IMG/VR virus record: IMGVR_UViG_3300021365_002616
Coordinates: 1 to 42,697 of that record
DNA from: a virus
Length of the DNA: 42,697 bases
Reading direction: 5' to 3' (one strand)
Position numbers and translations under genes: made by a program. The notes under the pieces are model-generated. The model was not told where the DNA came from and searched no databases. It saw only the letters and a list, made by a program, of their open reading frames with translations. Shown here piece by piece: positions 9,259-18,779 of this stretch. Within the stretch, counting starts at the first letter, position 1; each line of letters starts with the position of its first letter.

Positions 9259-12200
9259 TATTCATCTTTAAGTAATATATTTACGTCCATTTTAATTAGT
9301 TCAACGAAAGATAAGTAATCATAAGGCCAATTAAAGCCAAAGTTGTATTTTTTCAAATCAGTAGTCTCTTGTTTTACTTGTCTTGTTGATTCATTTGCTT
9401 GGTCGGGAATGAGATCATAATAGTCCGTTACGGCCCTTTGTTTCACCTTAAACACCATCCATCTCAGGTTATCGTTCATCAGTACTTTTTCATTGATTAA
9501 TTCGTTATTTGCTATATTGTGTGCGACTGATGCCTCTTGGAAGTGAACTTCTTTTGAATCTCTGGGGGCAAGGTTTTGCCAAATGTACGAAAGGTCATCG
9601 CGATCAAATTCGTATTTAAATTCGAACACGTACATTGCAATTGGATCTACTTCTTTATTGTTCAAGAAATCAAATTCAGGCGGGAATACATATTTTTCCA
9701 TTGATTGTTTTAATCTTCTTAAAGACTCACCAGCGGTGTTTAAGCTGTCGCCCTGTGCTGAGCCAGCCTCTTGTTTACGCGTAGCGCCAAATCTTCTTTT
9801 GGGTATTGAAATAAATTTCTTTCTTGTCTTTCTCAACTTAGAGTCTTTTGGTAGCTTTTCCCTGAGACTTTCATTAATCTCCTCTATAACATACGGTATT
9901 GCTACAACTGCCTCATGTACTGCAAAGCTTTCTTTTAATTGGCCAAGTTTGGCGCTTGAGTTAGTTTGGTCAAACCCACAAAGTGAAGATAGTGAGCGAA
10001 CATGCTTGTAAAGATTTAGTCTTCTTTCATTTTGCTGAGACGGAGTAACTCCTGTATCAGCATTATTAGCGCTGATTGCATTGCCGTTATACGGCGTTTC
10101 TCTGTCTCCAGCCAGGACTTCATAGTGATTCCTCAACCAGTCCTCTGGAATGTCTGTAATCTCCAGGAAAACGCCTTTATTGGGGTCATCTGGGATAACA
10201 CCGAACTGATGCCACATTCCTCTTGGGACAGACGCCGATCCATAAGTTGGAAGAGTTAGGGTGTTGTTTTGCGCACTGATGCCATGTATTCCTTCATCAT
10301 TGAAGTTGAGCATCGGTGTCTCCCATTTAGGTTGAATGATCCATTTATTACCAACTGGATTGTTGGAATTTTTAATAACTTGACCAAATTTATCAGTTTC
10401 TTGTTGAAGAACCTTTTCGGTACCAAAGATTTTAATACTAGAAGTTAGCTGCATTGAGTTAACATTAATCCTCTTGCCATCGTAGATTGATGGAACTGTA
10501 CGATCACCACGTGGGCCGGTGCCGTTCATAGAATCCGTATTATGTTGTGTTTGCTCTACCGGAATCAAAACAGGGATTGAGGCGGTTAGGGCACTAGCAC
10601 CGATTTGCCTAGGCTCACCGGCGTCAAATCGCCAGCAAACAACTTCTGTTTCATTTAAAATTCTGTTTAGATCATACTTTTCAGGCGTGGCAGTAGTAGC
10701 TTGTAGCTTATCAACAACATGTGGTCTGAAAATTAAATCAGCCCAAGCCTCACCATCATAATATGGCGGTGTAAATGCTGGATTGTATCCACTAAAGCTA
10801 TCTTTTGCTGCAAACTGAAACGCTCCAGAGAGTGCATTTGAGCCTGTTGGTCGACCCGCGCACGAAGGACCGAATGCTGTAGGTCTACTGTACATAGTAA
10901 ACGTTTCTTTGAACAAAGGATTATATTGAGGATCTTGCGGTAACGAGTATTGACCAACGGACTGAGTTCCGTTAATAGTTCTTTTTGCACCATTCACAGC
11001 GTAGAAGCTAAGTGCCCCTTTCGAACTATACGAATCATATTCATTTTCATAAGAGCGCGCGCCGTTGTGAGATCTGCGCAGCTTAATTCTAGCCATATAT
11101 AGGGGGCGACTGTTGGCGAAATTACTATCTTTGGCAAACTGGATGTCGTCTAAGACGGTGTTTGACTCCAATCTAGTAATACCTGCATCCTGAAGGAAGA
11201 ATTCTCCACAAGCACCAAAGAAGTTACGCGCCATTAGTGTGTAAATCCCATCAGCGTTATCAGTGAAGGAGGCGCTGGCAGCTTCTCTTTCAAAAGCAGC
11301 ATCAACTCCCTCGTCAGCAAACTGCCACTTCCAATCTACGCTCATAGATGGATGTGATTCCATATCGGTAAAGACAGTATTAAGAATGTATTTTCTTGGC
11401 TCGACAATAGCTTCGAAGGGAATTCTTTTATCCCAGCAGTGTCCACCAAGATATTGATTACCGCCCGAAACTGCCAAGTCAATCGTGCCGGCACCAGTTA
11501 TAGAGAGAGCCCAGTTGTTCGTTGATTGGCTAACTTGTGTGCCATAAAATCTTCTCAATTTTTTTCTATGGTTCGAAACAACTGGATAATCCACTGCGAT
11601 ACCGGATTTTATCGAGTTATATAAAATTCCAGGTGAGACTATCGGATCTAAAAGCAGTTTCATAAAACCACCAGCTCGATCATAAATTGTAGCCGGCCCA
11701 CCAAAAGATTTATTTGTGAAGGTCTGCACTCCACCTCCGCCACCGGAACCGGAAAGTCCTACAACAACTGCATCCTTGAATGAATCAGTAAACTGCGCAG
11801 CCAAATCTATTGTTCGATCAGCCGGGTAAAAACCTTTATATGGGTTGTATTTAATCGCAGCATTGCAACTTAATTGTATTTCTTTTGCGTTCAGTAAGCT
11901 ATCTCTCTTGACGCCCAAGAAGTTTTCAAGAAAATCAGAATTAGAATAATCTATGTAGAAATTATCATTAGCGCTGGATGAGTTTGTACCTACAATTTCA
12001 AACAAATCTGTTTTAGACTTGTTGTTGATTCCAAACTTAAAATAATCTTTAACATGTTCACTCATTCTATACTCTGGCACCACCGCATAGCCTTTCGCCA
12101 TTAATTTTAAATCGCTCTTAAAATCATCGTAATTGTTGTACCATGGGAGTGACGCGGAGGGCAAGAATACAGACGAAGATATAGCACTGAAGAAAGAGCC

Positions 12201-15200
12201 CGAAGTGGACTGATTCGCCAATTGTGCCACGATACCTGCTTGGGTGCCGGCTTCCCACTCAGCTTCGCCGGCAAAAGTATCAATTTGATGCGCAGCAGTA
12301 AACATTCCAGTCCAAGAACCAGTTTCTGGAATTCTCACACCCGCGGGGGAGACGACTGACTTTGGAGAACCAAGCTCATGTTTTCTAGCGTATAATGGTG
12401 CTGGAGTTACCAATGCAAATTTAGAGCCGTCATTGGCAATATTGAAGTAACTAAAATATGTGTTCTGTAATGTTCCTGCGGCAGGTACATTGAAGTTGAA
12501 GGCGATTGCGCCGCTTAAAGGTATGAATGGTTTGCGACTAAAGTAATCTGCTGGAATTGCATTATACTGAGAGCTACCTGTCGTGCCGCTAATAAAGGTT
12601 CGAGTCAAGAAGTTCGCAGGAGCATCAAGCGGCCAACAACTTTTGCTAACTGGGAAGCCGACGAGAGCAGTGCGTAGGGTGTTACCTACAGTGCCTCTTT
12701 CAGTTCTTGAATCACGCCAAAATTTATTATCATAGCCGACGCGCTTACTCGAAAACGCCCCAAATTCATTTTTCAATGATGGGAATAGGTTTTGTTTGTA
12801 TAAAAACCAATTTAGAGTTGCATCGTCGCTGCGGGCCACCCTCACAGCATCGCGATAAGGTTCGTTTACCAAATCGTAATCAAGCTCAAAATAGTTGTTA
12901 AGTTTTAAATCGTTGAAGAATATCTTCTCATTTGTGTTGGTGAACTTGAGGGTTACATTCTCTCTTGTGCCGCCATCTGGACCAGCTGTTGCTAAGTCAA
13001 AGTTTATGTAAGATAGGCGACCTTTCATTGATAAAGGTCTTAATTCATGAGTTGATAATTCTCGGCTACTTCCAGTTGCAATAACTAATCTATTAGCTCT
13101 ACGATCGTTTATCAACATTTTGTTATTTTGTTGGTGGAATTTTCTCCACGTCCATCCGTATTTTGCTTTACGTGATGTTAAAAGTTGATTTAAATAGTTT
13201 GGATTTGCAGAGGTAATGCCGGTAAGATCCCGGTTAGTGTAGTTTAAAACATCTACACTGCTTGGGAACCCAAGTGTATGACTACTGGCGGTTATTGGAT
13301 CATTTATAATAATGTTCAGTTCTGTTGATGGTTGAAAAAGGCCATTAACGGTGGCATCTGAAGCACTAATGAATGTCCAGTAATATTCTATACCTGCTGA
13401 AGACGTTCTAAATGCATTATATGCTTCACCTCTATCCACATTTTGATAACCAGCATATTTTATATCACCAACATTCAACACCGAGCTGGAGAACCACTGA
13501 TACTGTCTATCCGATGCCGGTATTGGCCTTTGCACGAATGCATTATCGAATCGAGAGCTTGTGATAAACGCTGAATTGTTTTCATTAGACGCTTTTATTA
13601 TTTGCTTTCTGTTTCTGTTAATTTTGTGGAATGAAGGAAGCTCTTCGTAGGAGGCTCCTGGGTTTGCAACAAACAAAGAATCTCTACCAAACCTAGCTGA
13701 GTGACGTGCAAGATGTGAGCGCAGCCCATAATCTTTATTGTGAATATCGGAAACTTGAATGTTTGTTGCTCCGCCGGCAACAACTGGTTCGGATATAGTG
13801 CCACTAGGGCCTTGCTGCGGTTTTATTACCGTTTGGTTCCTAAATGAAAGTGCGTTATATGGCGTCATCTCCGTTGATTTAAAATCAAGATAACCCTTTG
13901 TCATGACTTCAATGCCGCCAGGAGCAGCAAATCTGGTAGTTACAATAGTCTTGTTAACTGTGCCAGTGAGATAGGCAGTGCTGTAATCTCCAACAAGATC
14001 AACGTGAGAGTTTGCAGTTCTTTTAATGTCGTAAATGCTTCTTACATTAGTAGTAAATTTAACATCTGCAACTTGTGGTGGCAATGTGGGTTGACTGTCT
14101 AAGAATGCGCGGGCATTATGGAAGGCACCAAAAGAACTGACGACCTCATATTGCTCTTGGAAGTTGCCTGGTACAGTTTTATTATTCTGAATTGTGTTAA
14201 CGTTTCTAATATTTACAGGCCTTTTTGCAATGTGATCTCTGTATAGGTAAGCTTTGCCATGGTGTGGGTACGGGTAGGGCACAGTGCCTGCGGGTGGATT
14301 GTAGTTTGCCGGTGGGTAGTCTGGACCAACAACACCAATCGCGCCTGACGGAACGATGTCGCAAGTGCCAAGCAAAATTCTCCAAGCTTCTGGACGATTG
14401 TTTTGTTGATCTGTGCCAGCATTAATATCTATGTGTCGGGATTGATGACCACCTACAAGATGATTAGTGAATGGACCCTGCATTGGCACTTCCGCGTGAT
14501 CGCCATAAACGTCGTTATGAACATTGGTTATCATCAAGCTGTTAGTTACTGCTGAGACTACTTCCGCATTATAGCCAGAGTTCACCTCAACGCTAGCGCT
14601 GTATACGTTGAACGGAAACGCCATACCAGACTTGACATTTTTGTATCCCAAACCAGATTCCCAATCGCGGCCGGTCTGCACTTTAAATGTTTTCTTTTTC
14701 TTGGTGATAACGTCGCTTGGCTTAGTAGCATTTCTGAACACTGGAATCTCAGTAGCGTCACTTACAAATCCTACCATAACATTTAGTGGGACAATTTTGC
14801 CGCCTTCGTGGTTTATTGGGCCGCCGGGTTTGGTAATAGAGGCTGCGAAATCAAAGTTCTTGACGCTCTCAAAGTTTGTTCCACCGCGAATGTCACGAGT
14901 TAACATTCTAGAATTATTCAAATTCCTTCCGTAATTCGTATCTTGAATTTCTACATTCAAGCTCATTGGAGCTGCTTTTGTTTTTCTAAAAAATTTGGTT
15001 TGTTGATATGCTGTTCCGTCAGTCTCTCTTAATGTCGGAGGAGAGGTTGCGCCAGAAACTGCTGGTACTGAATATATGACATCCCTGAATTTGTTTCTTT
15101 GCGCATCAATAATTGCATCGCCGGATGTAATTTCTTCAGAGCTACGATCAGCACGTTTTTTCCAAAAAGTAAGATGTGTTGTGGTAGATCTAGGGCTGCG

Positions 15201-18200
15201 TTTTTTAGGAGTACTGCTATCGACATAATCCCCGTCATCGCCAGCATCTCCAGGATCGCCGGTGTCTGAAAGAATCGTGGAGCCAACCGGGAATATTCTT
15301 TCAAGACTAAATTTATCCCCGTCAAAAATTCCTAATCTGTTTTGATATTTGTTTCTCTCTAGAACATGACTCTCAACAACATTTTGAATGTCGTTTATAT
15401 ATTCTGAAGATGCTGGTACCAATTGGGATATAATCGTTGTGATCGCGTCGTCAAACCATTTGTAATACTCGGCGTATTTTTCAACTTCAGTTATTTTGTT
15501 AACTCTACGGAAAAAGATTTGTCTAAGTTTTTCTATTTCTTTGTATCTGTGTCTGTAATAGTTAACGGGGTGGCCAATAATGTTATGAAAGTCAATAACA
15601 CCCGCAAAGAAGTCTAACATTTCTTGTGAAATTGCTTCGTATAAACTTTTTTCTAGAGAATAAACAAAATTTGGCAATATCTCTTCTCTTCTTAGGTTCG
15701 GACTAAGGTCATCTTCGTCAGTAAAAATCTGAATCATATCCGATGATACTGGTCTTTCCGGGTCGGTGAATCTGTAGCTGTTCAATCTTTTCTTGTTAAT
15801 TATTTTGCTTGAAGAAGCCTCGAAGCCTTCGCCAAAACCGGTATAATATTGTCCGGAGATTTTTCCAACCCAATTAAAGTCATCTCTGTCTGTGACCGAA
15901 CCCGAGCTAAAGTCTTGAACAGTAAAGTTGCCTGAAGAATCAGAACTTGTTACATTTCCAAAATTCCAATTAAGAGCTAAAGTATCATGACCTAAAGCTT
16001 CAGTATAAATATTTGAACCATCTAGTCCACTTAGAGATTGAATAGAACCAGAAAGACCAATGTTTTCTAGATCAAGTGCGTGTTGCTGTAAATCACAATC
16101 TTCAAGGTATTTGGTCCAGAATGCAACTGACGACATTAAAACATCGGAGTAGTGGTTAATCGCGCCTGTAACATTTACCTTATCTGCCCCAACATAAGCT
16201 CTCTTACCCGAAAGAACATATTTGTGACCAGCGGTTTGTGTAATTTGTGTACTAACCTTAAAAGAATTAAACAGATCTGTTGTTTTTGAATTATAGCCCG
16301 AGAAAATCAAATCATAGTTGTAGCTACCGGTTTTTGGCCACACAAAAGTATCAAGTGGGTAATTTTGCGGCTTAACTCTTACCGATAAGTTCCACAATTC
16401 GTCGTTGTAAACATCATTAAAAATTGAACTGGTCAATGTGAGTGCAGTAGCACCGGGATTAGCCACAACTAACTTGAAGTAACCTGATTTTGATTGTAGT
16501 TCATCTCTGACAAAATATATTTTGAAATTACCATAATCTTGATCGCCACCGGTTGCGGTTGTGTCTGTACCAGCGGATGAGCTGACAATTGTTCCATCGG
16601 TTGTGACTGTACCAAACAGAGACATTTCAGTGTAATTGGGTCTAAGTCGTGTATCAGCCGTGTTCATAACATTGAATTCAGGAAAAACAACATTCGCTTC
16701 GTAAGTAAAGCCATAGCCAAATTGATTTGTACTACCGGTTAAACTACCAGCAACAACTGTCGAGTTAATCCCCGGCAAAAGATTCGCTGTTCGGGACCTC
16801 TGATAAACAACTCCATCACTATTGGCTTGTTTGCTAAAGTTAATGCAGTTTTTCTTTATTAAGTTTAATTCCAAGTTATTTTTAAGAACTATTTCTGCAT
16901 TATTGGAATTAACCTTTAATCTAAGAAGCTTCTCATCAACGTTGAAACATTTGAGAACATTTTTAATTGCTTGTTCTGTACCTTTCGCTTTATAAATCTC
17001 TGTTAAGTTATTATAAAGATTTTGGTAAATCATGTTTTTAGCTTCGTTCAAATCATTTTCAAAAACAACTTTGTCTGAACGATTCATAAATTTTTCTAAG
17101 ATACTTGAATCAATGAATATTTCTGGGGAGTACAGGCCCAAGGATTGCGGCAAGTGTTCAGCGAAAGGTATAGCTTTAAATGTTCCACTTGTGTGCGTTT
17201 GATGTCTAAGTTTTGGTATTTCAGAAATTTGTAAATACAGTTTATCAAAATAAGCTCCCATGATATGGGTTATATATCTCAAATCCGTGTTTTCATTTTC
17301 ATCGTCTTCTTGCACAATCCAACTTGGTACTAAATTTAGTACGGATGAATTATTTTGATAATCGTAAAATGTACCACTATTTAACAGTCTACTCTGCAAA
17401 TTAACATAATCTGGGTGATTTGTTCTGATAATTGGATCTAAAAACTCTTTTGTAGCTGCAGAGGCAGAAACAATAGCAGAGCCTGTGTTTCTTGCCGCGG
17501 CTGTGTATCCTGTCCAGGTTCCATTTGTAACACGGCCGGCATAATCAAGCACGATGCTGTCGGTAGCTGTTTGGCCTGTGATTCCCTCATTGAACTTATA
17601 ATATACCCCAAGTGTGGTGTTAGAGATATCACTGTTATTTCCGCCGCGGACTTGTGTAAACCAATTGTTTCCAATCTCTTTTGAAGTTCTTGACGTTTTC
17701 CAGAATCTAAATTCGTCCAAAGAACCAGAAAGTTTACCGGCGCCGGCCGAACCGGTTCGTTCTGTTCCAGATGTAGCAGGGATAGAATTAGTGACAAGTG
17801 CACCGATTCTGCCAACCATACCTGGCTCATACAAAGCGCCTATAACTCCACCATAGTTGGTGGTGCTGTTCTTTTGTCCGTTAACATATAGAGAAGCGCT
17901 ACGAGCCGATAAAACGACAGCGTAGTGTGCCCAATCTCCAAACTGACTTGGAGCAAAATTGCCAAGTTGCATGTCTCTGATTATGCTAGAACCGGAAGCA
18001 ATACTAATTCGGAAGGGAGCAGTTGCATCGTGGGCGCCAGTTATTTCTAATGTTAATCGACCATACTTAGCACTAGAAGATAGTTCATTATTCCACATAT
18101 CAAAAACAACTTGTTTTTGCGTTGTAGCTTCGCCAACAGAACCGGTTTTCATCCAGAATTCTAATGTTACCCCATCAGTAAAATCGGATCTTAAGTTAGA

Positions 18201-18779
18201 CGTTCTTGTGCCACTGCCATAGGTTGATGGTAAGCCAGCTGTTGTATAAATCGATTCATCGTATATGTTTGAATAATTATATTTGCTGTCGTTTGGATCA
18301 AACATCAGATCTTTCAGCTTAGAGGTTGGGGCCGAGCCAGTACCTGGACCCCCTACAAAATCAATATATTCGCCTGTGGAGGGCAAAGCATATCCATTCT
18401 GCATTGCAGAAAGTGTGTAGCCGGTCTTGTTGAGTGAGATATAACCAGTTGTTCTTGGATAATCGTTATCTAAGACATACCTCTCAACATCAAGACAACC
18501 ATTTAAGAATTCGTTAATTTCAGCTTCTGAACCATCATACGGATAGTAATCTGTAATACGAGCTAACGCAGATTTGTAGTATAATCGTGCTGAGCCATAT
18601 TTAACAAAGTTTTCGGGCTTAGAATAGTCAACTTGAGGAACATATCTTTCTTGATCTGTCCTTCTGGCTTCAATGTTTCGAAACGATTCACCATCTTCGT
18701 TGAATAAATCTTTTGAGGATACATCGCTTACAAATTCTTGAATCTTATTGTTTGATTCAAAAAGTTTTTTAATACTCAT
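9258..18779 (-). CDS. Giant baseplate wedge candidate (gp7/gpI-like) with LamG lectin domain
   Basis: At 3173 residues this is the largest gene in the window. Residues about 160-425 look like a LamG/concanavalin A-like lectin domain (Laminin_G_3 type): GVTLEFWMKTG at 203-213, GDWAHYAVVLSARSASLYVNG at 281-301, LSGSLDEFRFWKTSRTSKEI at 350-369, and LGVYYKFNEG at 390-399. Residues about 440-615 resemble a tail-wedge core. A helix ending in YKAKGTEQAIKNVLKCF (from about 596) recalls the HRxKGT(x)xAI motif of P2 gpI, the partner of gpJ, which corresponds to T4 gp7. The gene lies after gp25 and gp6, in W-J-I order, with one gene between. The remaining 2500 residues are beta-rich and unassigned. T4 gp7 is about 1032 residues, so this would be a threefold expansion. 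The ATG overlaps the upstream stop by 11 bases. The LamG call is firm; the gp7 equivalence is inference. Confidence 0.85.
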   Translation of the reverse strand: MSIKKLFESNNKIQEFVSDVSSKDLFNEDGESFRNIEARRTDQERYVPQVDYSKPENFVKYGSARLYYKSALARITDYYPYDGSEAEINEFLNGCLDVERYVLDNDYPRTTGYISLNKTGYTLSAMQNGYALPSTGEYIDFVGGPGTGSAPTSKLKDLMFDPNDSKYNYSNIYDESIYTTAGLPSTYGSGTRTSNLRSDFTDGVTLEFWMKTGSVGEATTQKQVVFDMWNNELSSSAKYGRLTLEITGAHDATAPFRISIASGSSIIRDMQLGNFAPSQFGDWAHYAVVLSARSASLYVNGQKNSTTNYGGVIGALYEPGMVGRIGALVTNSIPATSGTERTGSAGAGKLSGSLDEFRFWKTSRTSKEIGNNWFTQVRGGNNSDISNTTLGVYYKFNEGITGQTATDSIVLDYAGRVTNGTWTGYTAAARNTGSAIVSASAATKEFLDPIIRTNHPDYVNLQSRLLNSGTFYDYQNNSSVLNLVPSWIVQEDDENENTDLRYITHIMGAYFDKLYLQISEIPKLRHQTHTSGTFKAIPFAEHLPQSLGLYSPEIFIDSSILEKFMNRSDKVVFENDLNEAKNMIYQNLYNNLTEIYKAKGTEQAIKNVLKCFNVDEKLLRLKVNSNNAEIVLKNNLELNLIKKNCINFSKQANSDGVVYQRSRTANLLPGINSTVVAGSLTGSTNQFGYGFTYEANVVFPEFNVMNTADTRLRPNYTEMSLFGTVTTDGTIVSSSAGTDTTATGGDQDYGNFKIYFVRDELQSKSGYFKLVVANPGATALTLTSSIFNDVYNDELWNLSVRVKPQNYPLDTFVWPKTGSYNYDLIFSGYNSKTTDLFNSFKVSTQITQTAGHKYVLSGKRAYVGADKVNVTGAINHYSDVLMSSVAFWTKYLEDCDLQQHALDLENIGLSGSIQSLSGLDGSNIYTEALGHDTLALNWNFGNVTSSDSSGNFTVQDFSSGSVTDRDDFNWVGKISGQYYTGFGEGFEASSSKIINKKRLNSYRFTDPERPVSSDMIQIFTDEDDLSPNLRREEILPNFVYSLEKSLYEAISQEMLDFFAGVIDFHNIIGHPVNYYRHRYKEIEKLRQIFFRRVNKITEVEKYAEYYKWFDDAITTIISQLVPASSEYINDIQNVVESHVLERNKYQNRLGIFDGDKFSLERIFPVGSTILSDTGDPGDAGDDGDYVDSSTPKKRSPRSTTTHLTFWKKRADRSSEEITSGDAIIDAQRNKFRDVIYSVPAVSGATSPPTLRETDGTAYQQTKFFRKTKAAPMSLNVEIQDTNYGRNLNNSRMLTRDIRGGTNFESVKNFDFAASITKPGGPINHEGGKIVPLNVMVGFVSDATEIPVFRNATKPSDVITKKKKTFKVQTGRDWESGLGYKNVKSGMAFPFNVYSASVEVNSGYNAEVVSAVTNSLMITNVHNDVYGDHAEVPMQGPFTNHLVGGHQSRHIDINAGTDQQNNRPEAWRILLGTCDIVPSGAIGVVGPDYPPANYNPPAGTVPYPYPHHGKAYLYRDHIAKRPVNIRNVNTIQNNKTVPGNFQEQYEVVSSFGAFHNARAFLDSQPTLPPQVADVKFTTNVRSIYDIKRTANSHVDLVGDYSTAYLTGTVNKTIVTTRFAAPGGIEVMTKGYLDFKSTEMTPYNALSFRNQTVIKPQQGPSGTISEPVVAGGATNIQVSDIHNKDYGLRSHLARHSARFGRDSLFVANPGASYEELPSFHKINRNRKQIIKASNENNSAFITSSRFDNAFVQRPIPASDRQYQWFSSSVLNVGDIKYAGYQNVDRGEAYNAFRTSSAGIEYYWTFISASDATVNGLFQPSTELNIIINDPITASSHTLGFPSSVDVLNYTNRDLTGITSANPNYLNQLLTSRKAKYGWTWRKFHQQNNKMLINDRRANRLVIATGSSRELSTHELRPLSMKGRLSYINFDLATAGPDGGTRENVTLKFTNTNEKIFFNDLKLNNYFELDYDLVNEPYRDAVRVARSDDATLNWFLYKQNLFPSLKNEFGAFSSKRVGYDNKFWRDSRTERGTVGNTLRTALVGFPVSKSCWPLDAPANFLTRTFISGTTGSSQYNAIPADYFSRKPFIPLSGAIAFNFNVPAAGTLQNTYFSYFNIANDGSKFALVTPAPLYARKHELGSPKSVVSPAGVRIPETGSWTGMFTAAHQIDTFAGEAEWEAGTQAGIVAQLANQSTSGSFFSAISSSVFLPSASLPWYNNYDDFKSDLKLMAKGYAVVPEYRMSEHVKDYFKFGINNKSKTDLFEIVGTNSSSANDNFYIDYSNSDFLENFLGVKRDSLLNAKEIQLSCNAAIKYNPYKGFYPADRTIDLAAQFTDSFKDAVVVGLSGSGGGGGVQTFTNKSFGGPATIYDRAGGFMKLLLDPIVSPGILYNSIKSGIAVDYPVVSNHRKKLRRFYGTQVSQSTNNWALSITGAGTIDLAVSGGNQYLGGHCWDKRIPFEAIVEPRKYILNTVFTDMESHPSMSVDWKWQFADEGVDAAFEREAASASFTDNADGIYTLMARNFFGACGEFFLQDAGITRLESNTVLDDIQFAKDSNFANSRPLYMARIKLRRSHNGARSYENEYDSYSSKGALSFYAVNGAKRTINGTQSVGQYSLPQDPQYNPLFKETFTMYSRPTAFGPSCAGRPTGSNALSGAFQFAAKDSFSGYNPAFTPPYYDGEAWADLIFRPHVVDKLQATTATPEKYDLNRILNETEVVCWRFDAGEPRQIGASALTASIPVLIPVEQTQHNTDSMNGTGPRGDRTVPSIYDGKRINVNSMQLTSSIKIFGTEKVLQQETDKFGQVIKNSNNPVGNKWIIQPKWETPMLNFNDEGIHGISAQNNTLTLPTYGSASVPRGMWHQFGVIPDDPNKGVFLEITDIPEDWLRNHYEVLAGDRETPYNGNAISANNADTGVTPSQQNERRLNLYKHVRSLSSLCGFDQTNSSAKLGQLKESFAVHEAVVAIPYVIEEINESLREKLPKDSKLRKTRKKFISIPKRRFGATRKQEAGSAQGDSLNTAGESLRRLKQSMEKYVFPPEFDFLNNKEVDPIAMYVFEFKYEFDRDDLSYIWQNLAPRDSKEVHFQEASVAHNIANNELINEKVLMNDNLRWMVFKVKQRAVTDYYDLIPDQANESTRQVKQETTDLKKYNFGFNWPYDYLSFVELIKMDVNILLKDE

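Noticed and set aside
9583-10011. 142-residue plus-strand open frame
   Set aside because: Antisense shadow of the 3173-residue gene; no motif and no ribosome-binding support.
17438-17830. 130-residue minus-strand open frame in another phase
   Set aside because: Overlaps the LamG-coding region, whose frame shows clear lectin motifs; the alternative frame is low complexity.
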